64,000 nt of DNA, taken from positions 1 to 64,000 of the forward strand of contig NZ_LRUJ01000003.1 in the NCBI RefSeq assembly GCF_001548475.1. The letters are read 5' to 3'. The notes under the pieces are model-generated. The model made no database searches. It saw nothing but the letters and a program-made list of their open reading frames with translations, and was not told the DNA's origin. The stretch is from Bordetella hinzii LMG 13501. GTDB taxonomy: Bacteria > Pseudomonadota > Gammaproteobacteria > Burkholderiales > Burkholderiaceae_B. Shown in pieces: positions 35,997-44,396 of this stretch (position 1 is its first letter; the number at the start of each line of letters is the position of its first letter). A program made the position numbers and the translations under genes.

Positions 35997-36451
35997 CGCG
36001 GAACCTCCATATGGCGGGTCCTCGCCCCAGGCATCACGGCATGCGCCACCGCGTGGCGCTGGTCAACCAGCCATGCATTTCCCCGAAGCATCTGGTACCC
36101 CTGTCTGTGATAGTGCGCGCCGGCGGCGCCATCGCCGAAGGCCGGTTCGCGCCGGGGACATCGCGCCCCTTCGCCTGACCGGCCGCCTCAGCGAAAGCCA
36201 ATGATGAGAGAGAGCCCCCGAGGCACCAAGTCGCCTTTTCCTTAGACCGGGATAGGTTTTCCTGATGGCCCGCCGCGCCCGCCGCCAGCGGCGGGCCAGC
36301 GCGTCAGGATTTCCGAGACAGGGCACCAGAAAAAACAAATAGGCGCGGCCTATCGTTGGGCCGACCATCCATGTGCAGCACCCGCCGATTTGTGCGGCGC
36401 GCGCCGCCGCCGGCGCCGTTTCCCCGGATAAACCCTAATACCCCGAGAGCC
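35997..36451. other. Divergent intergenic region with a large inverted repeat
   Basis: 455 bases without a credible gene. TGGCCCGCCGC (36266-36276) pairs with GCGGCGGGCCA (36288-36298) around an 11-base loop, with an outer CCTGA/TCAGG pair. It probably holds the promoters of the decarboxylase-like operon (-) and RidA gene (+); the repeat could be a hairpin or a protein site. Confidence 0.5.
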
Positions 36452-36865
36452 ATGAAACACAAGCGCATACGCACCTTCAACACCAAAGTCACCTATCCCG
36501 AGCAGAACCTGGACAACGATCTCTGCCAGGCCGTGGTCGCGCGCGGCAGCACCGTGTTCCTGCGCGGGCAGATCGGCCAAAACCTGGACACCTCGGAAAG
36601 CGTCTGCATCGGCGACGCGGCCGGACAGACCGAACAGGCCATGAAGAACATCGCCATGCTGCTCAAGGAGGCCGGCGGCGAGCTCGAACATATCTGCAAG
36701 ATCACCATCTACATCATCGACCCGCGCTATCGCGAGCCGGTCTACCGCGTGGTCGGCAAATGGCTCAAGGGCGTCTTCCCGGTATCCACCGGCATCGTGG
36801 TCTCGGCCCTCGCGCGCCCCGAATGGCTGGTGGAGGTCGACGCGACTGCCGTTATTCCCGATTGA
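36452..36865 (+). CDS. RidA/YjgF-family imine deaminase
   Basis: A 137-residue RidA-like protein. The family hydrolyses reactive enamines/imines from amino acid breakdown. The segment FLRGQIGQNL and the later VEVDATAVIPD fit the fold; the strictly conserved arginine region reads IDPRYREPVYRVVGKWL. The start at ATG 36452 matches the family length. It is followed by the DUF1028 gene 19 bases later on the same strand. Confidence 0.86.
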   Translation: MKHKRIRTFNTKVTYPEQNLDNDLCQAVVARGSTVFLRGQIGQNLDTSESVCIGDAAGQTEQAMKNIAMLLKEAGGELEHICKITIYIIDPRYREPVYRVVGKWLKGVFPVSTGIVVSALARPEWLVEVDATAVIPD

Positions 36866-36884
36866 CTGAGCAAAGGCCAAGGTC

Positions 36885-37556
36885 ATGACTTTCTCGATCA
36901 TTGCGCGCTGCCCGGCTTCGGGCCAATTCGGCGCGGCCGTTTCCTCTTCGTCGCCGGCGGTGGCCGCCCGCTGCATCCGCGCCCGCGCGGGCGTGGGCGC
37001 CGCCGTCAGCCAGAACATCACCGATCCCGCCTTGGGCCCGCTCATGCTCGAGGCGATGGCCGCCGGGCGGACGCCCGAGCAGGCGCTGGCATCGCTGCAG
37101 GAACGCCCCTTCATCTCCTACCGGCAATTGATGGCGATCGATGCGCGGCATGCGCCGGCCATCTTCACGGGGGACAATGCGCTGGGCCGGCTGGCCAGCG
37201 CGCAAGGCGAACACGCGGCCTGCGCGGGCAACATGCTCGCCACGCCCGATGTGCCGGCCGCCATGCTCGCCGCCTTCGAACAAGCCCAGGGCTGCCTGGC
37301 TGAACGCCTCATGCAGGCGATGCTCGCCGGCCAGGCCGCTGGCGGCGAAGAGGGGCCGGTGCATTCGGCGGGCCTGCTGGTCTACGGCGAACTCGACTGG
37401 CCCATGGTCGACCTGCGCATGGACTGGGTGGACGACGGCCCGGTGCAAGCGCTCTATTCGGCCTGGAAGGTGTATGAACCGCAGATCCAGGATTACATCA
37501 CCCGCGCCAAAGATCCCCGCGCCGCGCCCAGTTTCGGCGTGCCCGGCAACCTGTAG
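36885..37556 (+). CDS. DUF1028 family protein (Ntn-hydrolase-like)
   Basis: A 223-residue protein of DUF1028, an Ntn-hydrolase-like fold of unknown reaction. The start MTFSIIARCPASGQFGAAVSSSS and the core ARAGVGAAVSQNITDPALGP are typical. It is paired with RidA and followed by LysR and ArgE-like genes, a common catabolic neighbourhood. Confidence 0.86.
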   Translation: MTFSIIARCPASGQFGAAVSSSSPAVAARCIRARAGVGAAVSQNITDPALGPLMLEAMAAGRTPEQALASLQERPFISYRQLMAIDARHAPAIFTGDNALGRLASAQGEHAACAGNMLATPDVPAAMLAAFEQAQGCLAERLMQAMLAGQAAGGEEGPVHSAGLLVYGELDWPMVDLRMDWVDDGPVQALYSAWKVYEPQIQDYITRAKDPRAAPSFGVPGNL

Positions 37557-37634
37557 GCGCCGGCCTGGCGTGCGAGAAAACCCGAGGAGCGCCTTGCCCC
37601 GCAATCCGGGCATAGTGGCTAAACTTTTGCACCG

Positions 37635-37658
37635 TGGCGCCGGCCGATGCCGGCGCCA
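37635..37658. terminator. Perfect GC-rich hairpin after the DUF1028 gene
   Basis: TGGCGCCGGC (37635-37644), loop CGAT, GCCGGCGCCA (37649-37658). No T-tract. It may limit read-through from the RidA-DUF1028 pair into the LysR gene. Confidence 0.45.
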
Positions 37659-37737
37659 GGCTTCGGTGGACGCTCCCGCAAGGGACAGCCATCCGCCCTC
37701 CGGCGCCCCGCCTGCTTTTGTTTTCTCTCCCCGGACC

Positions 37738-38709
37738 ATGCTCAATCGCATTTCTCTGCGCCAGATGGAGTACTTCGTCGCTACGGCCAAGCACGGAAGC
37801 ATCGCCGCGGCATCCGCCCAGATCCATATATCGGCCCCCTCGATTTCCGCCGCCATCGCCCATGTCGAGACCGAGCTGGACGTACAGCTATTCGTGCGCC
37901 ACCCCTCCAAGGGACTGGCCCTGACCGTGCTGGGCCAGCAGGTCATGCGAGAGTGCGAAGAACTGCTGGAGCGCGCCTCGCGGCTCTACGAAATCGCCTC
38001 GCTGTCGAGCAACACCATCCAAGGCACTTTGCGGGTGGGATGCTTCCAGTCGCTGGCCGCCATGATCGCGCCGGAAGTCATCTTCGGTTTCTCGCGGGCC
38101 TTCGACAAAGTCGACCTGCACATGATCGAAGGCGACCAGCAGTTGCTGATCGACAAGCTGCATACGCTGGACATCGACGTGGCCCTGACCTATGACCTGC
38201 GCCTGGGCGACGAGATCAACTTCGAGACGCTCGCGCGCCTGCCTCCCCATGTCATTGTCAGCGAGCTGCACCCGCTGTCGGAACAGATCGCCGTCACGCT
38301 CGAAGACCTCGCCAAGCTGCCGATGGTGCTGCTGGACCTGCCCTTGAGCCGCGAGTACTTCATGTCGCTGTTCGCCAAGTTCGGCCTGGAACCCAATATC
38401 GTGGCCCGCTCCCGCTCGGAAGACGTGGTCCGGTCCATGGTGGCCAATGGCATCGGCTATGCGCTCTTTAACGTGCGCCCCAAGTCCACGCAATCGCTCG
38501 ACGGCAAGCGGCTGGTGAGACTGCGGCTGGTGGGCGAACACCGCCCCATGCTGCTCGGGCTCACGACGTACAAACCCATGAAACCCTCGCGGCTGACCGA
38601 AGTCTTCATGCAGCGCTGCCGCGCCTATATTTCGGATCAATACATACCGGGCATGAGCGAAGGCAGCTTCTTCGATCCCTATGTCCCGGATCTTCCCGAG
38701 TCCAAATAG
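37738..38709 (+). CDS. LysR-family transcriptional regulator
   Basis: A 323-residue LysR-type regulator with N-terminal wHTH (MLNRISLRQMEYFVATAKHG, then AASAQIHISAPSISAAIAHVE) and the substrate-binding domain. ATG 37738 gives the normal start. It lies between the RidA-DUF1028 pair and the ArgE-like gene, 2 bases before the latter, so it is likely co-transcribed with it and regulates the local catabolic genes (inference). Confidence 0.9.
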   Translation: MLNRISLRQMEYFVATAKHGSIAAASAQIHISAPSISAAIAHVETELDVQLFVRHPSKGLALTVLGQQVMRECEELLERASRLYEIASLSSNTIQGTLRVGCFQSLAAMIAPEVIFGFSRAFDKVDLHMIEGDQQLLIDKLHTLDIDVALTYDLRLGDEINFETLARLPPHVIVSELHPLSEQIAVTLEDLAKLPMVLLDLPLSREYFMSLFAKFGLEPNIVARSRSEDVVRSMVANGIGYALFNVRPKSTQSLDGKRLVRLRLVGEHRPMLLGLTTYKPMKPSRLTEVFMQRCRAYISDQYIPGMSEGSFFDPYVPDLPESK

Positions 38710-38711
38710 CC

Positions 38712-39890
38712 ATGACCCTGCCCGCTCCCCGCAACAGCATCGAACTCCTGCGCGAACTGCTGGCCTTCCCGTCCGTCACGCTGACGCCCAACGCCGGCCT
38801 CATCCAGCGCGTGCGGGACTTGCTGGCCGAGGCGGGAATAAGCAGCAGGGTGGTCGCCGATCCGCAGGACAGCAGCCGCTGCAACCTGTTTGCCTCGGTG
38901 GGCCCCCGCGACGTGCCCGGCATCCTGCTTTCGGGCCATACCGACGTCGTCCCCGTGGCCGGACAGCCCTGGACCGTGGAGCCTTTCGCGGCCACGGAAC
39001 GCGACGGCCTGATCTACGGCCGGGGCAGCTCGGACATGAAAGGCTTTGTCGCCTGCGCCGTCATGGCCATGCTGGCCGCGGCCGGCCGGCCCTTGCGGCG
39101 GCCGCTGCACCTGGCCCTGTCCTTCGATGAGGAAATCGGCTGCGTGGGCGTGCGCCATCTCATCCGCGCGCTGGAGCATGTCGAGCCCGCGCCCATGCTC
39201 TGCGTGGTGGGCGAACCCACGCTCATGAAGATAGGCACGGGCCACAAGGGCAAGGCGGCCTATCGCGCGCGGTGCTGCGGCCAGGCCGGTCACTCGGGGC
39301 TTGCGCCCCGCTTCGTCAACGCCATCCATACGGCGGCCGACCTGGTCGGCGCGCTGCGCGAGGTGCAGCGCGACCTCGCCGAGCACGGCGCGCGCGAAGA
39401 CGGCTACGCCATCCCCTACACCACCGTGCACGCCGGCACCATCAAGGGCGGCGCGGCGCTGAACATCGTGCCGGCCCAATGCGAGGTCGACTTCGAGATC
39501 CGCAATGTCTCGCAGGACGACCCCAACGAGATTCTCGGGCGGGTGCTGGAGCTGACCCGGCGGCGCATGCGCCAAGCCCAGTCGCTGCCCGAAGCCGAGC
39601 CGCCGGAAGTGGAGCTGATCAACACCTATCCGGGCCTGGCCACCGCCGAAGACTCGCGGGCCGTGGCGCTGCTCTCATCCTGGCTGCCGGCCGGCACGCC
39701 CTTGACCAAGGTTGCCTTCGGCACTGAAGGCGGCCTGTTCCAGCAGTGCTGGAAAGAGACGGCGGTCCTGGTCTGCGGGCCCGGCAGCATCGAGGTGGCG
39801 CACAAGGCCGACGAATATGTCGCCGTCACGCAGATCGAAGCCTGCGACGCCATGCTGGCCAAGCTGACCGCCTTTCTCGAGGGGCCATGA
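38712..39890 (+). CDS. ArgE/DapE-family deacylase (acetylornithine deacetylase-like)
   Basis: A 392-residue zinc-dependent M20 hydrolase. The metal motifs are SGHTDVVPV, GSSDMKG, FDEEIGC and a GEPT segment; the dimerisation domain and C-terminal AHKADEYV with the last metal histidine are present. It resembles acetylornithine deacetylases, but in this setting it probably deacylates an N-acylated amino compound imported by the transporter upstream. Confidence 0.88.
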   Translation: MTLPAPRNSIELLRELLAFPSVTLTPNAGLIQRVRDLLAEAGISSRVVADPQDSSRCNLFASVGPRDVPGILLSGHTDVVPVAGQPWTVEPFAATERDGLIYGRGSSDMKGFVACAVMAMLAAAGRPLRRPLHLALSFDEEIGCVGVRHLIRALEHVEPAPMLCVVGEPTLMKIGTGHKGKAAYRARCCGQAGHSGLAPRFVNAIHTAADLVGALREVQRDLAEHGAREDGYAIPYTTVHAGTIKGGAALNIVPAQCEVDFEIRNVSQDDPNEILGRVLELTRRRMRQAQSLPEAEPPEVELINTYPGLATAEDSRAVALLSSWLPAGTPLTKVAFGTEGGLFQQCWKETAVLVCGPGSIEVAHKADEYVAVTQIEACDAMLAKLTAFLEGP

Positions 39891-39984
39891 AGCATCCGCG
39901 GCACACCCGTGAGGCCGCCGCACCGCCGACCACGAGACGAAACAATATGTCATGATTCGGCGGTAGAAATCCCCGTGCCGTCTC

Positions 39985-41067
39985 ATGCCCCAACGACAAA
40001 AACTCGATCCTATCCACCTGGACATCCTCGATCTGCTGCAACGCGACGGCGGTTGGGTAACCTCGCGCGCGCTGCATGAGCGCCTGCGGCCCAGTTATGG
40101 CCATTCTCCGGCGGCGGCCAAGACCATCCAGCGGGCACTGCAGCGTCTGCTGGACGGCGGCTTTATCGAAGGCGCGGGCAACAGCAGCGCGCGCACCTGG
40201 CGCCACCTGACTGGCCGGACACCGAACAAGGCCGAGGTCAAGAGCGTCGAACTCGCCGTCGCGCTGCTGCAGCTCGAACAATACGCCGCCAACCAGCTGC
40301 CGGCCCAATCGCTGCAAATCCTGCGCGACTATTGCGATCGCAGCCGCGAACTGCTGCACAGCCATCCCACCTATCCCCGCTATGTGCAAGGACGCGACTG
40401 GCGGGGCAAGACGGCGGTGATCGACTCCAGCTATCCGCTGCTGCCGCCCGCGCTGGACGAGGGCATCATGGATGCGATCACCCAGGCGCTCTATCGCGGC
40501 ACCGCACTGGCGCTGCGTTATCAAAACGCCTCCGTGCCAACGGAGACTCCCCAGGATTATCAAGTCTCGCCTCTGGCCTTGGTCGAGCGGGGCAGCGTAC
40601 TCTATCTGGTGTCTTGCCGGCGCTCGCGCAGCACTGGCAGCTATGTCCGGTACCTGCACCGCGTCGACAGGATAACCCGCGCAAGCGCCACCGACACTCC
40701 TGCGGATCCGGACCCGGGCTTCGAGCTGGAGCGTTTCCTGCGCCAGGAGCACACCCTGCTGTTCTTCCCCGAGACCCCGCAGCGCATCACCCTGCAGGTC
40801 CGCGAGCACCGGTTTCGCAGCCGCTTGCGCCAATACCGGCTGTCGGCCGACCAGACCGTCAAAGAAACCCCCTATGGGTTCGAGCTGAGCGCAACCGTCA
40901 GCCCGTCCCTGACGTTCAAGCAATTCCTGCTCGGGCTGGCCCCCGATGTCGTGCTGGTCGAACCGGCCAGCCTGCGCCAGGAATTGAAGCAGGTGCTCGA
41001 GCAGGCGCACACGGCCTATTCGCGCGCCGGTTTCTACACGGATGACAGCGGCGCGGGCCAGTCGTAG
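39985..41067 (+). CDS. wHTH-WYL-WCX transcriptional regulator
   Basis: A 360-residue regulator with an N-terminal winged helix (about residues 8-75, with KTIQRALQRLLDGGFIEG), a WYL domain (about 155-235, with YQVSPLALVERGSVLYLVSC) and a C-terminal WCX extension. This is the architecture of BrxR and CapW, repressors that control BREX and CBASS defence operons and sense nucleic acid or ligand through the WYL domain. Its 3' end overlaps the opposite-strand gene at 41034 by 34 bases. Control of that operon is inference; many WYL proteins regulate other genes. Confidence 0.87.
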   Translation: MPQRQKLDPIHLDILDLLQRDGGWVTSRALHERLRPSYGHSPAAAKTIQRALQRLLDGGFIEGAGNSSARTWRHLTGRTPNKAEVKSVELAVALLQLEQYAANQLPAQSLQILRDYCDRSRELLHSHPTYPRYVQGRDWRGKTAVIDSSYPLLPPALDEGIMDAITQALYRGTALALRYQNASVPTETPQDYQVSPLALVERGSVLYLVSCRRSRSTGSYVRYLHRVDRITRASATDTPADPDPGFELERFLRQEHTLLFFPETPQRITLQVREHRFRSRLRQYRLSADQTVKETPYGFELSATVSPSLTFKQFLLGLAPDVVLVEPASLRQELKQVLEQAHTAYSRAGFYTDDSGAGQS

Positions 41068-41747
41068 CCCACCAGGCCGTCGACCCGCGCGACGCCGTCA
41101 AGCGTCATCGGCGCCACGGCATGATCCACATCCTGCAGACCGGCCTCGCGCAATATGCGCCCGAAGACGACACGGTCGACGCCCGCGGCCAGCAGGACCG
41201 CCGGCGCCATCAGGGAGGCCGCCATCACGCGGCGCAGCAAAGCCGCGTAGTCCATCCTCTCTCCGTCGCTGACCAGCGTCGCCAACAGATTGGCGCGCGC
41301 CAGCCGACTCACCGCCCGCCAGCGATACATTTCCCGATAGCCCTCGCAGGGCGTCCATTCCAGCGCGGCCAAGGCGCGCGCAAGCACCTGCACAAGCGTG
41401 TCCCATTCGCCTTCGGCCGAGGCGATCCACACCCCGTCTCGAGACGCGGGCAGATCACTGATCCGGCCACGACAGAGCGCCAGCGTGCAACGGCCGGCCT
41501 GACGCGCCAGACGCATGGCCTCCACGGGACCGTAGGTATTCCAGACGGCGCGGCCGCCCTCTCCCGAGAGCGCCGCGATATCGACCAGCAGGAGCGTCAC
41601 GGCCTCCGGCTGCACGCACCATTCGATCTGGGGCAGGCAGGCATTGAGGCGCTCGGCCAGGCCGAGGACCTCCGACGCCGGCAGCCCCCATCCTTCGAGG
41701 CGGATGCGAGCCTTGGGCAACAACATGTCCGATCCGGTAAGCACCAC
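41034..41747 (-). CDS. Hypothetical protein, last gene of the unknown operon
   Basis: About 237 residues; no family recognised. It has no signal peptide or membrane segment. Hydrophobic strands (VTLLLVDIAAL, CTLALCRGRI) and helical regions suggest an alpha/beta fold, and the C-terminal part is helix-rich with VDRVVFGRILREAGL. GGGAG at 41754-41758 favours GTG starts at 41747 or 41744; TTG 41753 is too close and ATG 41726 is another option. The stop overlaps the WYL gene tail to tail by 34 bases. Confidence 0.68.
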   Translation of the reverse strand: MVLTGSDMLLPKARIRLEGWGLPASEVLGLAERLNACLPQIEWCVQPEAVTLLLVDIAALSGEGGRAVWNTYGPVEAMRLARQAGRCTLALCRGRISDLPASRDGVWIASAEGEWDTLVQVLARALAALEWTPCEGYREMYRWRAVSRLARANLLATLVSDGERMDYAALLRRVMAASLMAPAVLLAAGVDRVVFGRILREAGLQDVDHAVAPMTLDGVARVDGLVGYDWPAPLSSV

Positions 41748-41840
41748 TGTCAACTCCCTGTATCCACAAGAAGTCCCAGTCTGCGGTCGCCTCTGGACAA
41801 TCGCTGTCCGGACCCGCTGCCGCCCGGACAGTTTCCCCGG

Positions 41841-44375
41841 TCAGGCGGCGGCGCGCCGAGGCAAGTCCTCGTTCTCGGCCGGCGTGGCGATGTCCGCCTC
41901 GAAAGACTCGATCACGTCGTTGACGTCGTAGCGCAGGACCGGCCGCTGCTTGACAATGCCCACCACCATCGGCTTGATCAACAGGTTGGCAAACGCCTTG
42001 CGCGAGGCGCTTGCATACATCAGTTCCAGGGATGCGGGCGTGACGGCCTTGTTCAGGTTGGCCGTCAATGTTTCCACCTCCGGCTCGGTCAGCATGAACA
42101 GCACGCACAGATACTCCACCTGGCGCTGCACGATGGCGAGCATCTCTTCGCTGTCTTCCTGCATCAGACGTTTGGCGAGCGAATTGCTCACCAGGCCGGC
42201 GACGGTGCCGCCGATCATGCCGCCGGCCACCTTGCCGATCCAGATGCCGGCCGGCCCGAAGGCCGCGCCCGCGGCGCCGCCGGCAATCGCCCCCACCGCG
42301 CCGCCGGCCGTGGTACTGGCCGTGACCGCCAGGTTTTTGGTGAATTGCGCGCCCGACATACGGCCGCGCACCATCTTCAGCAAGTCTGGGCCTGTGGAAA
42401 CCGCCACGATCGCCAGTGAAGCGACGACCGTTCCGCGCAGGGCATGGTTGAGCTGGTTCGTGCTGTTGACGCCCATGCTTTTCTGCAGGGCCTCGGCCAT
42501 GGATTTCGACATGGAGCCGACGTCTATGATCTTCACCGCCGCCTGCACGGTCGCCAGCCGGTGCAGCTGCTGCGTCGCGACGTAGACGGTCAAGGCGCGT
42601 CCGAAGGCCTTGCCGCCCCGGACAGAGGCCGCCTGCAGCGCCTTCTTTGCATCACCGGTGTTCAAGTAGGAGATCGTGGCCGTTACCGCGAAGCAGATGC
42701 CGCCGGCAGACACGGCCACCACGGCGCCTTCGGCGACGTCATACGTGATCGAATGGAAGGTGCCGAAGCGCGTGATGTTCTTGGCCTGCTCATAAGTCAG
42801 GTGCCCCTTGATGACGAGCTTGCTCGCCTCGTTCGGATCCGTCACACCGGGCACCTTGCCGGCGCGGATCTTGTTCTCCATGGTCTTCACGGCCTGGGCG
42901 TATTGGTCGCGCGGCACTTCGATGGGCATGGGCGCGCCATCCGACCCGAAGTAGCGGAAGTTCCCGTCGCCCTTGTTGTCGAACGCGCTGCCGATGCTGC
43001 GCGCGCCGGTGCTGCAATACTTGGTCTGGATCTCCTTGCCATCAACCAGCCGGTCCGGCCCATTCTTGGCGTTGTCGTCGCCGACCACGCGAGAGTTCTT
43101 GCCGGTGAATTTGTCATATAGGGTGTTGCCCCGCTCGGCGGCGAATCCATGGCCCTGCCCGCCCTGCGCCACCATGCGATGATTCTGCGACCATACGCCC
43201 GCCGCCGCCATGAGCGTCAAGCCCGACGCCGCCGATTCCGCCAGGAAATCCTGCAGCGGCTTTTCCCTGATGGAAACACAGGCCTGCTCGGTCTGCTCGC
43301 AAAGCGGCGAGCAGAACCACTCGTCATTGCGCGCGCCGCCATGCGCCTGTACCAAGCCGCAGGACACGCAGCGGTCCAACTCCTCCTGGCGCAAATGCGT
43401 GACCAGGTACTGGCCGTCCGCGAAATCACAGGGTTCCGCAAACCCGAGATAACGCTCGAAATAGTCCTGCGCCTGCGCGGGAGGCAGGGGCAGGTAGTCC
43501 ACGATCAAGGCCTTCGCCTCATCCCTATCGTGGCGCAGGCTGGCGTCCAGCCTGGACTGATAGTCGCGCAGCGCCCCATCCAGGCACTTCTTGTCGAAAA
43601 GCCAAATATCGCCTCGCAGCTCAAGCAGCTCGGCCATGCCGGCGTTGCACGCGGCGTTGGCCGCCTCCAGCACAATGGCCTGGACATCCTCCTCCCGGAC
43701 TTGGGGAGACTCCTTGTGCAGGGCCGCCATCGCCTCCGTCAGATTGAAGGCGCTGTCATTCGCGGCGATACGGGTCTTGATACCCCGGATGACATCGATA
43801 TAGCCTTTCTCGAAAACCATTGTCCCCAGCATTAGCAGCGAGGCAAGCACGCAATATCCCAGGTCGAACCACCACAAGGTGGCCGAACTGCTGAATACCC
43901 GCGTCACCAGCCCGGGAAACCCCGCCTGCACGATCACGCAAAACATCCAGATGGCCGTCGCGCAGAAAAACAGGCGATAGTAGTACGTACTCTTCGGGGC
44001 CGGCGTTTCAAGGCCGTCCCGCTCCACCGCGACCCGCCGCTGATGGACCGCGCACGCCGCCCAGGCCAGCAAAGCGGGGAGCAGAAATTTCATGCTGCCG
44101 GCCGTCAACCCTCCCACCCAGCCGTAGCCGGCGTAAGCCACCCACGCCGCGGCCAGCACGCCCGCCAGCATGGACATCCGCTCCAAAGCCTGCCGCCTGC
44201 CATGCCGCCCGGCCAGACGCTCGACGGCAAGACCGGCGGCAACCGGAACGCCGATCACCAGGCCCGCGGCAAGCGCCACGATCACCGCAAGGAGCTTGAG
44301 CGCGAACGGAAGGATCTTTCCGAGCAAGGCCAGCAGCAGGCACAAAAGCACCAGGCCCACAATGATTTGCAACAT
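41841..44375 (-). CDS. 844-residue multi-domain membrane protein, unknown
   Basis: Residues 1-200 hold several membrane segments. Residues 205-330 are helical. A zinc-ribbon-like cluster follows: C336, C339, C355, C359 (CVSCG and FCSPLC). Around 405-455 is a stretch with GHGFAAE (409-414), NGPDRLVDG and EIQTKYC (448-454), which resembles the E, D and QxK signature of PD-(D/E)XK nucleases; this is my suggestion, not a database match. Residues 520-735 hold hydrophobic and glycine-zipper segments (AVGAIAGGAAGAAFGPAG). I recall similar conserved unknowns but no name. It lies between a lipoprotein and a soluble protein in one operon. Confidence 0.8.
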   Translation of the reverse strand: MLQIIVGLVLLCLLLALLGKILPFALKLLAVIVALAAGLVIGVPVAAGLAVERLAGRHGRRQALERMSMLAGVLAAAWVAYAGYGWVGGLTAGSMKFLLPALLAWAACAVHQRRVAVERDGLETPAPKSTYYYRLFFCATAIWMFCVIVQAGFPGLVTRVFSSSATLWWFDLGYCVLASLLMLGTMVFEKGYIDVIRGIKTRIAANDSAFNLTEAMAALHKESPQVREEDVQAIVLEAANAACNAGMAELLELRGDIWLFDKKCLDGALRDYQSRLDASLRHDRDEAKALIVDYLPLPPAQAQDYFERYLGFAEPCDFADGQYLVTHLRQEELDRCVSCGLVQAHGGARNDEWFCSPLCEQTEQACVSIREKPLQDFLAESAASGLTLMAAAGVWSQNHRMVAQGGQGHGFAAERGNTLYDKFTGKNSRVVGDDNAKNGPDRLVDGKEIQTKYCSTGARSIGSAFDNKGDGNFRYFGSDGAPMPIEVPRDQYAQAVKTMENKIRAGKVPGVTDPNEASKLVIKGHLTYEQAKNITRFGTFHSITYDVAEGAVVAVSAGGICFAVTATISYLNTGDAKKALQAASVRGGKAFGRALTVYVATQQLHRLATVQAAVKIIDVGSMSKSMAEALQKSMGVNSTNQLNHALRGTVVASLAIVAVSTGPDLLKMVRGRMSGAQFTKNLAVTASTTAGGAVGAIAGGAAGAAFGPAGIWIGKVAGGMIGGTVAGLVSNSLAKRLMQEDSEEMLAIVQRQVEYLCVLFMLTEPEVETLTANLNKAVTPASLELMYASASRKAFANLLIKPMVVGIVKQRPVLRYDVNDVIESFEADIATPAENEDLPRRAAA

Positions 44376-44396
44376 ATGAGGTCCCCGAGATTCCAG

